DNA from: SIG447 sp045577075
GTDB taxonomy: Bacteria; Bacillota; Clostridia; UMGS1883; UMGS1540
Assembly: GCA_045577075.1 (NCBI GenBank)
Contig: JAZNHR010000044.1
Coordinates: 1 to 12,692 of the forward strand
Direction: 5' to 3'
DNA length: 12,692 nt
Shown here one piece after another: positions 7,247 to 12,692 of this stretch. The notes beneath the pieces were generated by a model, which saw nothing but the letters and a program-made list of their open reading frames with translations, ran no database searches and was not told the origin of the DNA. The position numbers and the translations under genes were made by a program. Each line of letters starts with the position of its first letter. Positions within the stretch are counted from its first letter, which is position 1.

Positions 7247-8010
7247 TACGCTTCCCCCTTGTATATTTTTCTTTTTTCCAGCATTTTGCCACAGGACATT
7301 TTCCCTTCAGGACAATTTCCGTAGACGCAAGGTGGTGCACAGCGGGCAAAAAGGGTAGGTGCCACTTCTTTGACGAGGCGAAGCATTTCATCTGCCATTG
7401 CGCGAATTTCCCATTGCGCGCGTTCACATAAACGGTGGGCAAAGAAATTGTGCAGACTTCTTACGTTGAATGTTGCCATCAGTTTGGTTTCGCAGGCATT
7501 GGGAAGAACATATCTGGCATCTTCAATTGCTTTTTTCTGGGCCTTTGTTTTCGCAGATTTTTCGTCTTCTCCCAGACTTACCATTTCAGCGAAATGCTTT
7601 TGAAAAAGAATTTCGGTAAGTGCGTCATAATCTGCCTGATCCCGTTCCATAGCCGACAAATAAATGGCTTTTGCCTTTTCATCTGCCTCAATTTCGGGAG
7701 GAATAACAAAAGTAAATGCACCTTCTGTTACATAACGCTGACTTTTAACGCTGTAACTCGCAATGCGGTGACGTGTGAGCTGTGCCAAAAGGGAACGGCT
7801 TACGCCCTCGATTCCAAAAGTAAAACAAACGTGTTCCATGGGGCTTTCATGGCCTATAGACGCAAGCATATTTAAAAACTTTTCTGTTTTTTCTGCATCC
7901 AGTTTTTCCACAACGTCAGAAATGCCGGCGCTGGAATAGCAGAGCTTAGCGGCAGCAGCCACCAGTTGTTCGGCGTTCGGTGTGTATTGTAATAATTGTA
8001 CTTTTAACAT
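7246..8010 (-). CDS. thyX: FAD-dependent thymidylate synthase ThyX
   Basis: ThyX makes dTMP from dUMP with methylene-THF and flavin. Unlike ThyA it releases THF rather than dihydrofolate. The signature RHRx7S is present as RHRIASYSVKS at 80-90, followed by QRY, and SPMEHVCFTFGIEGVSRS at 56-73 and FNVRSLHNFFAHRLCERAQWEIR at 181-203 are also characteristic. The 254-residue length is slightly above the roughly 220-250 common in the family because of a C-terminal tail with four cysteines (C224, C228, C233, C240). The ATG at 8010 has AAAGGA at 8020-8025, which overlaps the end of the upstream gene. It is six bases from that gene and overlaps tmk as TAATG. No dihydrofolate reductase gene is visible, in line with ThyX use. 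Confidence 0.96.
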   Translation of the reverse strand: MLKVQLLQYTPNAEQLVAAAAKLCYSSAGISDVVEKLDAEKTEKFLNMLASIGHESPMEHVCFTFGIEGVSRSLLAQLTRHRIASYSVKSQRYVTEGAFTFVIPPEIEADEKAKAIYLSAMERDQADYDALTEILFQKHFAEMVSLGEDEKSAKTKAQKKAIEDARYVLPNACETKLMATFNVRSLHNFFAHRLCERAQWEIRAMADEMLRLVKEVAPTLFARCAPPCVYGNCPEGKMSCGKMLEKRKIYKGEA

Positions 8011-8016
8011 AACACA

Positions 8017-8760
8017 TTATCCTTTCTGTTTTTTGCCGTGTAACAGTACATGGAATGCAAATTTAGGAAGGTCCAACATTCGACCAATGCGCGAAGGCTG
8101 AGAAATCAGCCGGTAAAACCATTCTAAGTTTAGTTTTTGAAAAAATTTCGGGGCACGTTTGACGTTTCCTGCCAAAACATCTAAACTACCACCTGCACCG
8201 ATTAAAATTTTAGCGCCAGTTTCGCTTTTGTATTGGTCGATCCAGCTTTCCTGCTTCGGCGCACCGAGACACACTAGAACAATATCAGCACCGCTCTCAG
8301 CAATTTCGGCAGCAATATGCGAGTAGCTCTCGTGATAGCCGTGATTTGTCCCTGCAATACGAATGCCGGGATACATTTCGGAAATACGTGTCGCCGCCTG
8401 TTCTGCAACGCCCGGTTTTCCACCAAATAAATAGACGCTCTTGCTTGTTTGCCCTGCATAATTTAAAATAGCACAAGAAAGTTCAAATCCTGCCACACGC
8501 TCGCGGACGGGCTTCTTTAAAATTTTAGAGGCGTATACAACGCCAATGCCGTCCGGCACAACCATGTCCGCTCGGTTTAAAATATCTGTATAAGCAGGAC
8601 TTCTGTATGCATGCATAATAATTTCGGGGTTTGGTGTGTAAATGGCATGGGCGCAATCTGTATCCAAATAGGATTTTGCCGTAGAGAGCGCAGTGTCGAA
8701 ATTGCCGCGGTCTACTTGAACGCCTAAAATTTCTACTGTATCTCTATTTGCATTTTCCAT
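8017..8760 (-). CDS. WecG/TagA/CpsF family glycosyltransferase
   Basis: This family (GT26) transfers a sugar, often N-acetylmannosamine or its uronic acid, to undecaprenyl-linked GlcNAc in teichoic acid, enterobacterial common antigen or exopolysaccharide synthesis. The 247-residue protein has TPNPEI at 42-47, ADMVVPDGIGVV at 64-75 with the proposed catalytic aspartate D70, LFGGKPGVAE at 111-120, LGAPKQE at 165-171 and the family C terminus GAGGSLDVLAGNVKRAPKF near 188-206 followed by LEWFYRL and QPSRIGRM. The basic tail (HGKKQKG) fits peripheral membrane attachment. The start at 8760 is preceded by AAAGGAGA with 8-base spacing, so the in-frame ATG at 8898, deep inside mtaB, is rejected. The gene overlaps mtaB by 17 bases. 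No other teichoic acid gene is in the window, so the donor and acceptor are unknown. Confidence 0.93.
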   Translation of the reverse strand: MENANRDTVEILGVQVDRGNFDTALSTAKSYLDTDCAHAIYTPNPEIIMHAYRSPAYTDILNRADMVVPDGIGVVYASKILKKPVRERVAGFELSCAILNYAGQTSKSVYLFGGKPGVAEQAATRISEMYPGIRIAGTNHGYHESYSHIAAEIAESGADIVLVCLGAPKQESWIDQYKSETGAKILIGAGGSLDVLAGNVKRAPKFFQKLNLEWFYRLISQPSRIGRMLDLPKFAFHVLLHGKKQKG

Positions 8761-10033
8761 AAAGAATTTCTCCTTTGCAATCATAAATTTCAACAGGGAA
8801 AATTTTGCCGTGTAGGGAAGAAGTTGTGTCGCATTCCGGCACTGTAACACGTAAATAATGCGGTGTAAATCCGGAGGCATCATCGTTTTTGTGTTCAAAT
8901 AAAACAGGCTGCACCGTACCTACAAATTGTTTGGCATATGCATGGCGCAATTCGGAGGCTTTTTCAATCAAAACCTTCGCGCGGAATTCTCGAATGTTTT
9001 TCGGTAAATGCCCTGTCATTTTTGCGGCGACTGTGCCTTGGCGAATGGAATAGGGGAACACATGAATGCCGCTTAGCTTTGTTTTTTCTACGAAAGCCAA
9101 GGTTTCGGCAAACTCTTCTTCCGTTTCACCGGGGAAGCCTGTAATAATATCTGTGGTAATGGACGTGTCCGGCCGAATGGCACGCAGTTTTTCTAAAACG
9201 TCAGCATATTCCTCCGCGGTATAACGGCGGTTCATGCGCTTTAAAACAGAGGTGGAGCCGCTTTGCAGCGAAATATGGAACTGGGGGCAAAGCTTTTCTG
9301 TTGCTCGATAAGTTTCAAGAAGTTCTTCTGTAAATGCCGCCGGGTCAATTGAACTTAAACGAATGCGCTCTATGCCAGGGATTTGTGAAACCTGACGAAT
9401 CAGCTTGCTTAAAGAAAAATCTGTTCCTCTGCCGAAAGATGCAACGTGAATACCCGTCAGCACAACTTCCTGAAATCCCTTTTGCGAAAGCGATTGAATT
9501 TCTGTAAGAATATCCTCGGGCATGCGGCTTCTGACGCGTCCGCGCAAATAGGGAATAATACAATAGCTGCAGAACCTGTCGCATCCGTCTTGAATTTTTA
9601 CAAACGCACGGTCGCGCTCTTCAAAGCCCGAAACTTTCATTTCTTGGTATGTACTGATTTTGGACATATCATCCACAAAAAAGGGGCGAAGCATAGCGTT
9701 CTCAACCGCTTCTAAAATGTTTTGCTTTTGGCTGACGCCCAAAATCACGTCTACTTCGTCCATCTTATAAACGTTGTCTTTAGAGGACTGCACCATGCAC
9801 CCCACGGCGGCCACAACGGCAGATGGGTTATTCTTTTTTGCACGTCGTAAAACCTGCCTGCACTTTCGTTCGCTTTCGGCAGTTACGGCACAGGTGTTTA
9901 TGACGTATACATTCGCCGGTTTTTCAAAGGGAATAACTTCATACCCCGCGTTTGTAAATATTTCTTCCATTGCCGCAGTTTCGTATTGATTTACGCGACA
10001 ACCTAATGTAAAAAAAGCAACTGTTTTTTTCAT
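8744..10033 (-). CDS. mtaB: tRNA t6A37 methylthiotransferase MtaB
   Basis: MtaB is a radical SAM enzyme that adds a methylthio group to C2 of N6-threonylcarbamoyladenosine at position 37 of tRNAs reading ANN codons. The 429-residue protein has the N-terminal UPF0004 domain with the three auxiliary cluster cysteines C12 (LGCRVNQYE), C48 (NTCAV) and C79 (VGCM). The radical SAM triad is CDRFCSYC at 151-158 (C151, C155, C158), followed by IIPYLRGRVRSR. ISLQSGS and TTDIITGFPGETEEEF are also seen. The N-terminal sequence TLGCRVNQYE separates MtaB from MiaB (LGCQMN) and RimO. A TRAM-like C terminus completes it. It is the first gene of the minus-strand operon, about 24 bases downstream of the predicted transcription start. 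Confidence 0.95.
   Translation of the reverse strand: MKKTVAFFTLGCRVNQYETAAMEEIFTNAGYEVIPFEKPANVYVINTCAVTAESERKCRQVLRRAKKNNPSAVVAAVGCMVQSSKDNVYKMDEVDVILGVSQKQNILEAVENAMLRPFFVDDMSKISTYQEMKVSGFEERDRAFVKIQDGCDRFCSYCIIPYLRGRVRSRMPEDILTEIQSLSQKGFQEVVLTGIHVASFGRGTDFSLSKLIRQVSQIPGIERIRLSSIDPAAFTEELLETYRATEKLCPQFHISLQSGSTSVLKRMNRRYTAEEYADVLEKLRAIRPDTSITTDIITGFPGETEEEFAETLAFVEKTKLSGIHVFPYSIRQGTVAAKMTGHLPKNIREFRAKVLIEKASELRHAYAKQFVGTVQPVLFEHKNDDASGFTPHYLRVTVPECDTTSSLHGKIFPVEIYDCKGEILYGKCK
8769..8776 (-). promoter_or_regulatory. Ribosome binding site that fixes the glycosyltransferase start
   Basis: AAAGGAGA on the minus strand is spaced 8 bases from the ATG at 8760. It lies within the end of mtaB. It decides for the 247-residue product over a 293-residue one whose extra 46 residues do not resemble the family. 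Confidence 0.7.
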
Positions 10034-10063
10034 AGCAATACCTTAACAATAAATTTCTATTCT

Positions 10064-10092
10064 ATTTTATCATACTCAAACGTCAAAGTCAA
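10064..10092 (-). promoter_or_regulatory. Sigma-A type promoter of the mtaB-mltG operon
   Basis: On the minus strand TTGACT (10092-10087) and TAAAAT (10069-10064) are separated by exactly 17 bases. Transcription should begin near 10057, giving a leader of about 24 bases before the mtaB ATG. No other comparable promoter was seen inside the operon, where genes are packed without gaps. Confidence 0.75.
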
Positions 10093-10102
10093 TTTGATAA
10101 GC

Positions 10103-10164
10103 AAATTTTTGGTAAAATTTTGGTTAAAATGACAAATTACGCTTGACAAATCTTCGTTAAAATG
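10103..10164. repeat. AT-rich direct repeats between divergent promoters, possible operator
   Basis: The 50 bases between the two -35 boxes, and part of the plus promoter, contain repeated words. AAATTTTTGGT (10103-10113) is followed at once by AAATTTTGGTT (10115-10125). GTTAAAATG occurs at 10123-10131 and again at 10156-10164, 33 bases apart. GACAAAT occurs at 10131-10137 and 10145-10151. The second GTTAAAATG lies in the spacer of the plus-strand promoter. This may be a regulator binding region for either operon, or simply low-complexity AT-rich DNA. Confidence 0.4.
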
Positions 10165-10171
10165 TTAGCAT
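10143..10171 (+). promoter_or_regulatory. Promoter of the decarboxylase beta subunit gene (extended -10)
   Basis: A perfect TTGACA at 10143-10148 is followed after 17 bases by TAGCAT at 10166-10171, a four-of-six match to TATAAT. The TGT just before it provides the TG of an extended -10 element. Transcription would start near 10178, giving a short leader that contains GGAGTG (10192-10197) before the ATG at 10206. Confidence 0.65.
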
Positions 10172-10205
10172 AATTTTATTGTTATTTTTTTGGAGTGATT
10201 ATAGT

Positions 10206-11324
10206 ATGTCAGAATTGTTTGCAGGAGCCATAATCCCAACATGGCAACAAATTGTAATGTGGCTTATTGGTGGCATTTTGATTTATCTTGCTATCAAAAA
10301 GGAAATGGAGCCGACGCTTTTGCTTCCCTTGGGGTTTGGTACAATTCTTGTAAACATTCCCTTGTCCGGCGCGGTAGACCGAATGGTAGATGGTGTTATG
10401 TCCCATGGCCCATTGAGCACACTTTTTAGTGCCGGTATTTCGAATGAGCTTTTCCCGCTTATCTTATTTATCGGTATTGGTGCTATGATTGATTTTGGGC
10501 CTTTGCTTTCCAATACAAAGCTTATGATTTTCGGTGCAGCGGCACAGTTTGGTATTTTCTTTACGCTGTGCTTAGCGTCCATGTTCTTTGATATCAATGA
10601 TGCTGCATCTATCGCAATTATCGGCGCTGCAGACGGACCGACTTCCATCGTTGTTGCACAAAAACTTGGCTCGAAGTATCTCGGTGCAATCATGGTGGCG
10701 GCATATTCTTATATGGCCCTGGTACCGATGATTCAGCCGCCGGTAATCAAATTGCTTACAACAAAAAAAGAACGTCTCATTCGTATGCCTTACGAACAAA
10801 AGAATGTTTCTAGAACCACTCGTATTCTTTTCCCGATTGTTATCACCATTATTGCCGGTGTTGTCGCACCAGAGTCTGTAGCTCTTATCGGCTTTTTGAT
10901 GTTTGGTAATTTGATTCGTGAGTGTGGTGTGTTGAATTCCCTTTCGGAAACCGCACAAAAGGTTTTGGCAAATCTTGTTACAATTTTCCTCGGCATTACA
11001 ATTGCATCCCAGATGCAGGCTGAGAATTTCTTACAGATGGAAACGCTTTTGATTTTGGGTCTTGGCCTGGTTGCATTTATTTTTGATACAGCCGGTGGCG
11101 TACTGTTTGCAAAGCTTTTAAATATCTTTTTGAAAAAGAAAATAAACCCTATGATTGGTGCGGCAGGTATTTCTGCATTCCCGATGTCCGGCAGAGTTGT
11201 CCATAAGTTAGGTCTTGAAGCGGATTCCTCAAACTTTTTGCTTATGCATTCCATTGGCGTCAACGTTTCCGGGCAGATTGCATCTGTTATCGCTGGTGGT
11301 CTTATTCTGAATTTCTTTATGTAG
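10206..11324 (+). CDS. Sodium ion-translocating decarboxylase subunit beta (OadB/GcdB/MmdB family)
   Basis: This integral membrane subunit couples decarboxylation of a carboxybiotin carrier to sodium export. The 372-residue protein is highly hydrophobic, with many membrane segments and the family signatures LFIGIGAMIDFGPLL near 87-101, IGAADGPTSIVVAQKLG at 139-155 (D143 matches the sodium-site aspartate described for Klebsiella OadB D203), MIQPPVIKLLTTKKERLIRM at 175-194, ECGVLNSLSETAQ at 239-251, and FPMSGRVVHK followed by GVNVSGQIAS at 351-360. The same family serves oxaloacetate, methylmalonyl-CoA, glutaconyl-CoA and malonate decarboxylases, and the sequence alone does not tell which. The ATG at 10206 has GGAGTG about 8 bases upstream. 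The alternative TTG at 10179 would start at the predicted transcript end. Alpha and biotin-carrier genes are absent nearby. Confidence 0.95.
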   Translation: MSELFAGAIIPTWQQIVMWLIGGILIYLAIKKEMEPTLLLPLGFGTILVNIPLSGAVDRMVDGVMSHGPLSTLFSAGISNELFPLILFIGIGAMIDFGPLLSNTKLMIFGAAAQFGIFFTLCLASMFFDINDAASIAIIGAADGPTSIVVAQKLGSKYLGAIMVAAYSYMALVPMIQPPVIKLLTTKKERLIRMPYEQKNVSRTTRILFPIVITIIAGVVAPESVALIGFLMFGNLIRECGVLNSLSETAQKVLANLVTIFLGITIASQMQAENFLQMETLLILGLGLVAFIFDTAGGVLFAKLLNIFLKKKINPMIGAAGISAFPMSGRVVHKLGLEADSSNFLLMHSIGVNVSGQIASVIAGGLILNFFM

Positions 11325-11336
11325 GAGGAAGTTATA

Positions 11337-11465
11337 ATGAATTTTTCACCGATGGCTTTTATAGAAAACCTGAAATATATGGGTGTTGGAATGCTTACAA
11401 TTGTTGCCGTTATTGGTGCAATTATCTTAATGACAGCGTTCCTGAATAAAATGTATAAAGAGTAA
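11337..11465 (+). CDS. Small membrane peptide, OadG-related decarboxylase subunit
   Basis: A 42-codon gene begins 12 bases after the beta subunit stop, with a strong TAGGAGGAAG ribosome binding site that includes that stop. The product begins MNFSPMAFIENLKYMGVGML and continues into one hydrophobic segment at about residues 17-36, ending in NKMYKE. The layout (a short amphipathic lead with YMGVGM, a single membrane helix, a short basic tail) resembles the gamma subunits of OadG type and the shorter OadG-related peptides found beside beta subunits in Clostridia. In the oxaloacetate enzyme the gamma subunit holds the complex together. OadG itself is about 80 residues and has a longer C-terminal tail, missing here. 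The family assignment comes from memory of related sequences plus position, so it is likely but not certain. Confidence 0.8.
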   Translation: MNFSPMAFIENLKYMGVGMLTIVAVIGAIILMTAFLNKMYKE

Positions 11466-11479
11466 ACAGGTAAAAGTAA

Positions 11480-11505
11480 GGGTGGCACAAAGCCACCCCT
11501 TTTTT
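11480..11505 (+). terminator. Rho-independent terminator after the decarboxylase genes
   Basis: A 7-bp GC-rich stem (GGGTGGC at 11480-11486 paired with GCCACCC at 11492-11498) closes an ACAAA loop and is followed by CTTTTTT. It begins 15 bases after the small subunit stop and should isolate the decarboxylase transcript from the phage-like sequence to its right. Confidence 0.9.
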
Positions 11506-11530
11506 GCGCATTAAAAAAACGAGGTCGTAG

Positions 11531-11797
11531 ATGAGGCAACAAATAGCAGCGCAGGATGCGGCCAGACAAAACACCATACAGCGCGCACAAATTACGCCCG
11601 TTACGGCGCAGAATGCAGCCGAAGGGCATGTTTTACCTACTGCCAAAGATACGATGGCGGTGCCGAAAAGCAAGAATAATACAAATGCCACGGCCATGGA
11701 CACCATGACGGACGAAGAATACAACGCGCAGATGGATGTACTAGATGCAGAGGCAAGCATGGCAGGGCAAAGTATGCTGTATGATGATGGGCGGTAG
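11531..11797 (+). CDS. Hypothetical 88-residue protein, probable fragment of a phage-type polyvalent protein
   Basis: I do not recognise a folded domain. The product is rich in Ala, Gln, Thr and Met, has no membrane segment, and contains EGHVLPTAKDTMAVPK at about residues 31-46, an acidic DEEYNAQMDVLDAE at 61-74 and ends YDDGR before TAG. The text resembles flexible linker regions of very large phage or conjugative-element polyvalent proteins, and VLPTA recurs 265 codons downstream in the next coding stretch. A GAGG at 11521-11524 lies six bases before the ATG, and a stop in frame (TAG at 11528) precedes it, so the start is credible. The TAG at 11795 is followed after one codon by the ATG at 11801 in the same frame, so this may be the front part of one gene interrupted by a nonsense mutation. 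No promoter is visible between the terminator and this start. Confidence 0.5.
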   Translation: MRQQIAAQDAARQNTIQRAQITPVTAQNAAEGHVLPTAKDTMAVPKSKNNTNATAMDTMTDEEYNAQMDVLDAEASMAGQSMLYDDGR

Positions 11798-11800
11798 TAT

Positions 11801-12692
11801 ATGCTTGTGGGGAAAACAGCAGACGGAATAGAGGTTTACGAAACTTCTGATAAAACAAAAAAACTCTCTTATAAAGAGAGGATGGATGAATTCAAACGCC
11901 TTATAACAGAGGAATACAGAGGCAGAACGGCAAAATTTGTTAAAAATGGAAAGGTATTTTTATGCAAAGTTTTCACCCGGAGACGTAAAGAAAAGTATTT
12001 ACGGTGACACAGTTTCCAGCCCTGAAGGCTGGAAGGCAAAGATAAACGCGGGAGCAGACGGAGATGTGTTCGAACTCGTTGAGAATGCAACATTTGACCG
12101 AGAACAAGCCGAAAAAGGAAAGGGAGGCAGGATGCACAACAAAGTAGGTCTTTGGTCTTACTTTGTAAAAACTGTGCAAATTGACAATAAGGTATTTGAT
12201 GTTTTGGCCAATGTAAGAGAAAAGGCGGATGGTGAATATGTATATTCTATTACGTTGCAAAATAATAATGAAAAAACACCAGCGCCGCCCCTTACGCACT
12301 ACCGCACATCGACAAACGACGGCGGTCGCGTTGAAAGTGGGGTGCCCACTAGTGTCAATAACAGTATACCACAAACGCCCTCTTTCAGTCAAGAAAATTC
12401 TGCACAAAATCCGTCCGGGGAAAACGTGTTGCCTACAGCGGCGGATTTGGACAGGCAGAGACGGGCGGCAAATGCGGAGACGGAAACGGAGCGCACGGGT
12501 ATTCTTTTGGGAGTTCCAGAGAAAATAATTCAGACGGTAAAGCGGATTTCTAAAATTATCGGCAAAGAGGTTGTTTTCTATCGAAATACGGACGGCAAAG
12601 TGAAAAACGACCTCGGGTATTATAACCATGAGGACGGAAAAATTTACATCAATGTCAATGCGAAAAATCCCGTTGCCGTCATTCTCGGCCAT
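11801..12692 (+). pseudogene. Frameshifted phage/mobile-element polyvalent protein, open at the window edge
   Basis: The first 53 codons (from 11801) read LVGKTADGIEVYET, KLSYKERMDEFKRL, RGRTAKFVKNGKVF and then drop into an unrelated arginine-rich tail ending at 12007. Removing one T from the TTTTT at 11957-11961 continues the protein as YAKFSPGDVKKSIYGD, GWKAKINAGADGDVFELVEN, and onward without a stop to the last base. The middle part (VGLWSYFVKTVQIDNKVFDVLANVREK, then YSITL) resembles the LPD3 or PBECR-like domains of phage polyvalent and MuF-type proteins. A Ser/Asn/Pro-rich linker containing NVLPTAADLDRQRR follows. The last stretch (IIGKEVVFYRNTDGK, YNHEDGKIYINVNAKNPV, ILGH) looks like the lead-in to a zincin HExxH motif cut by the window. 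No good ribosome binding site precedes 11801. The family labels are from pattern memory. The frameshift is seen directly. Confidence 0.6.

Noticed and set aside
7435..7875. Plus-strand open frame of 146 codons inside thyX
   Set aside because: It is a shadow frame opposite a fully recognisable ThyX, with no promoter, no ribosome binding site and a biased Cys/Phe composition.
8761..8898. Longer 293-residue form of the TagA/WecG glycosyltransferase
   Set aside because: The extra 46 residues are a shadow of mtaB coding. AAAGGAGA sits 8 bases before the ATG at 8760.
10034..10205. Riboswitch or tRNA in the largest intergenic gap
   Set aside because: The predicted leaders are only about 24-28 bases on each side, too short for a riboswitch, and no cloverleaf or conserved aptamer pattern was seen.
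10790..11629. Minus-strand open frame of 279 codons
   Set aside because: It is antisense to the beta subunit, runs through the small subunit and the terminator, and has no recognisable domain. The plus strand coding is unambiguous.
11795..11797. Readthrough or recoding of TAG as an amino acid
   Set aside because: TAG ends mtaB, mltG and the beta subunit in this same window, so it is an ordinary stop here. No readthrough context or special structure was seen.
11973..12692. Minus-strand open frame of 239 codons reaching the right edge
   Set aside because: It is antisense to the restored polyvalent-protein frame, has a Cys/Phe/Arg/Ile-rich composition unlike a folded protein, and shows no motif or ribosome binding site.
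11946..12692. Independent gene starting at the ATG at 11946
   Set aside because: No ribosome binding site precedes it, and the sensible protein sequence continues upstream in the neighbouring frame, so a frameshift explains the data better.

Overview
The window looks like chromosomal DNA from a low-to-moderate-GC Gram-positive anaerobe of the Bacillota, probably Clostridia. The basis is strong AGGAGG-type ribosome binding sites, tightly overlapping operons, ThyX-type thymidylate synthesis, a TagA/WecG-type glycosyltransferase, MltG, MtaB and a sodium-translocating decarboxylase beta subunit. I cannot name a species. Most genes are recognisable housekeeping families. The unusual parts are at the right-hand end.

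Region 1 (1-2834, plus strand) is the distal part of an arginine biosynthesis operon: the 3' part of argB, then argD and argF. ArgB and ArgD make acetylornithine. ArgF turns ornithine into citrulline. The step from acetylornithine to ornithine (argJ or argE) is not in the window. A 13-bp hairpin with a T-tract ends the operon.

Region 2 (2835-10092, minus strand) reads as one nine-gene operon from a good sigma-A promoter at 10064-10092: mtaB, a TagA/WecG-family glycosyltransferase, thyX, tmk, a DUF2156 protein, a GNAT acetyltransferase, a DJ-1/PfpI protein, 5-formyl-THF cyclo-ligase and mltG. Neighbouring genes overlap or are at most 6 bp apart, and three junctions are identical TAATG stop/start overlaps. 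The operon joins tRNA modification, dTMP synthesis and phosphorylation, folate one-carbon metabolism and cell-wall functions.

Region 3 (10093-11505) is a divergent control region of about 110 bp with AT-rich direct repeats and a plus-strand promoter. It is followed by a two-gene unit: a sodium-translocating decarboxylase beta subunit and a 42-residue membrane peptide resembling the small OadG-related subunit. No carboxyltransferase or biotin carrier gene is present. A rho-independent terminator closes the unit.

Region 4 (11506-12692) differs in character. It holds pieces of a phage- or element-type polyvalent protein: an 88-codon ORF ending in TAG, then in the same frame a longer coding stretch broken by a one-base frameshift in a run of five T residues. 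The restored reading frame stays open to the window edge, where it seems to be entering a zincin-like metallopeptidase motif. This is most likely a decaying or mis-assembled edge of a mobile element. I saw no tRNA, rRNA, CRISPR array, insertion sequence or confident riboswitch.
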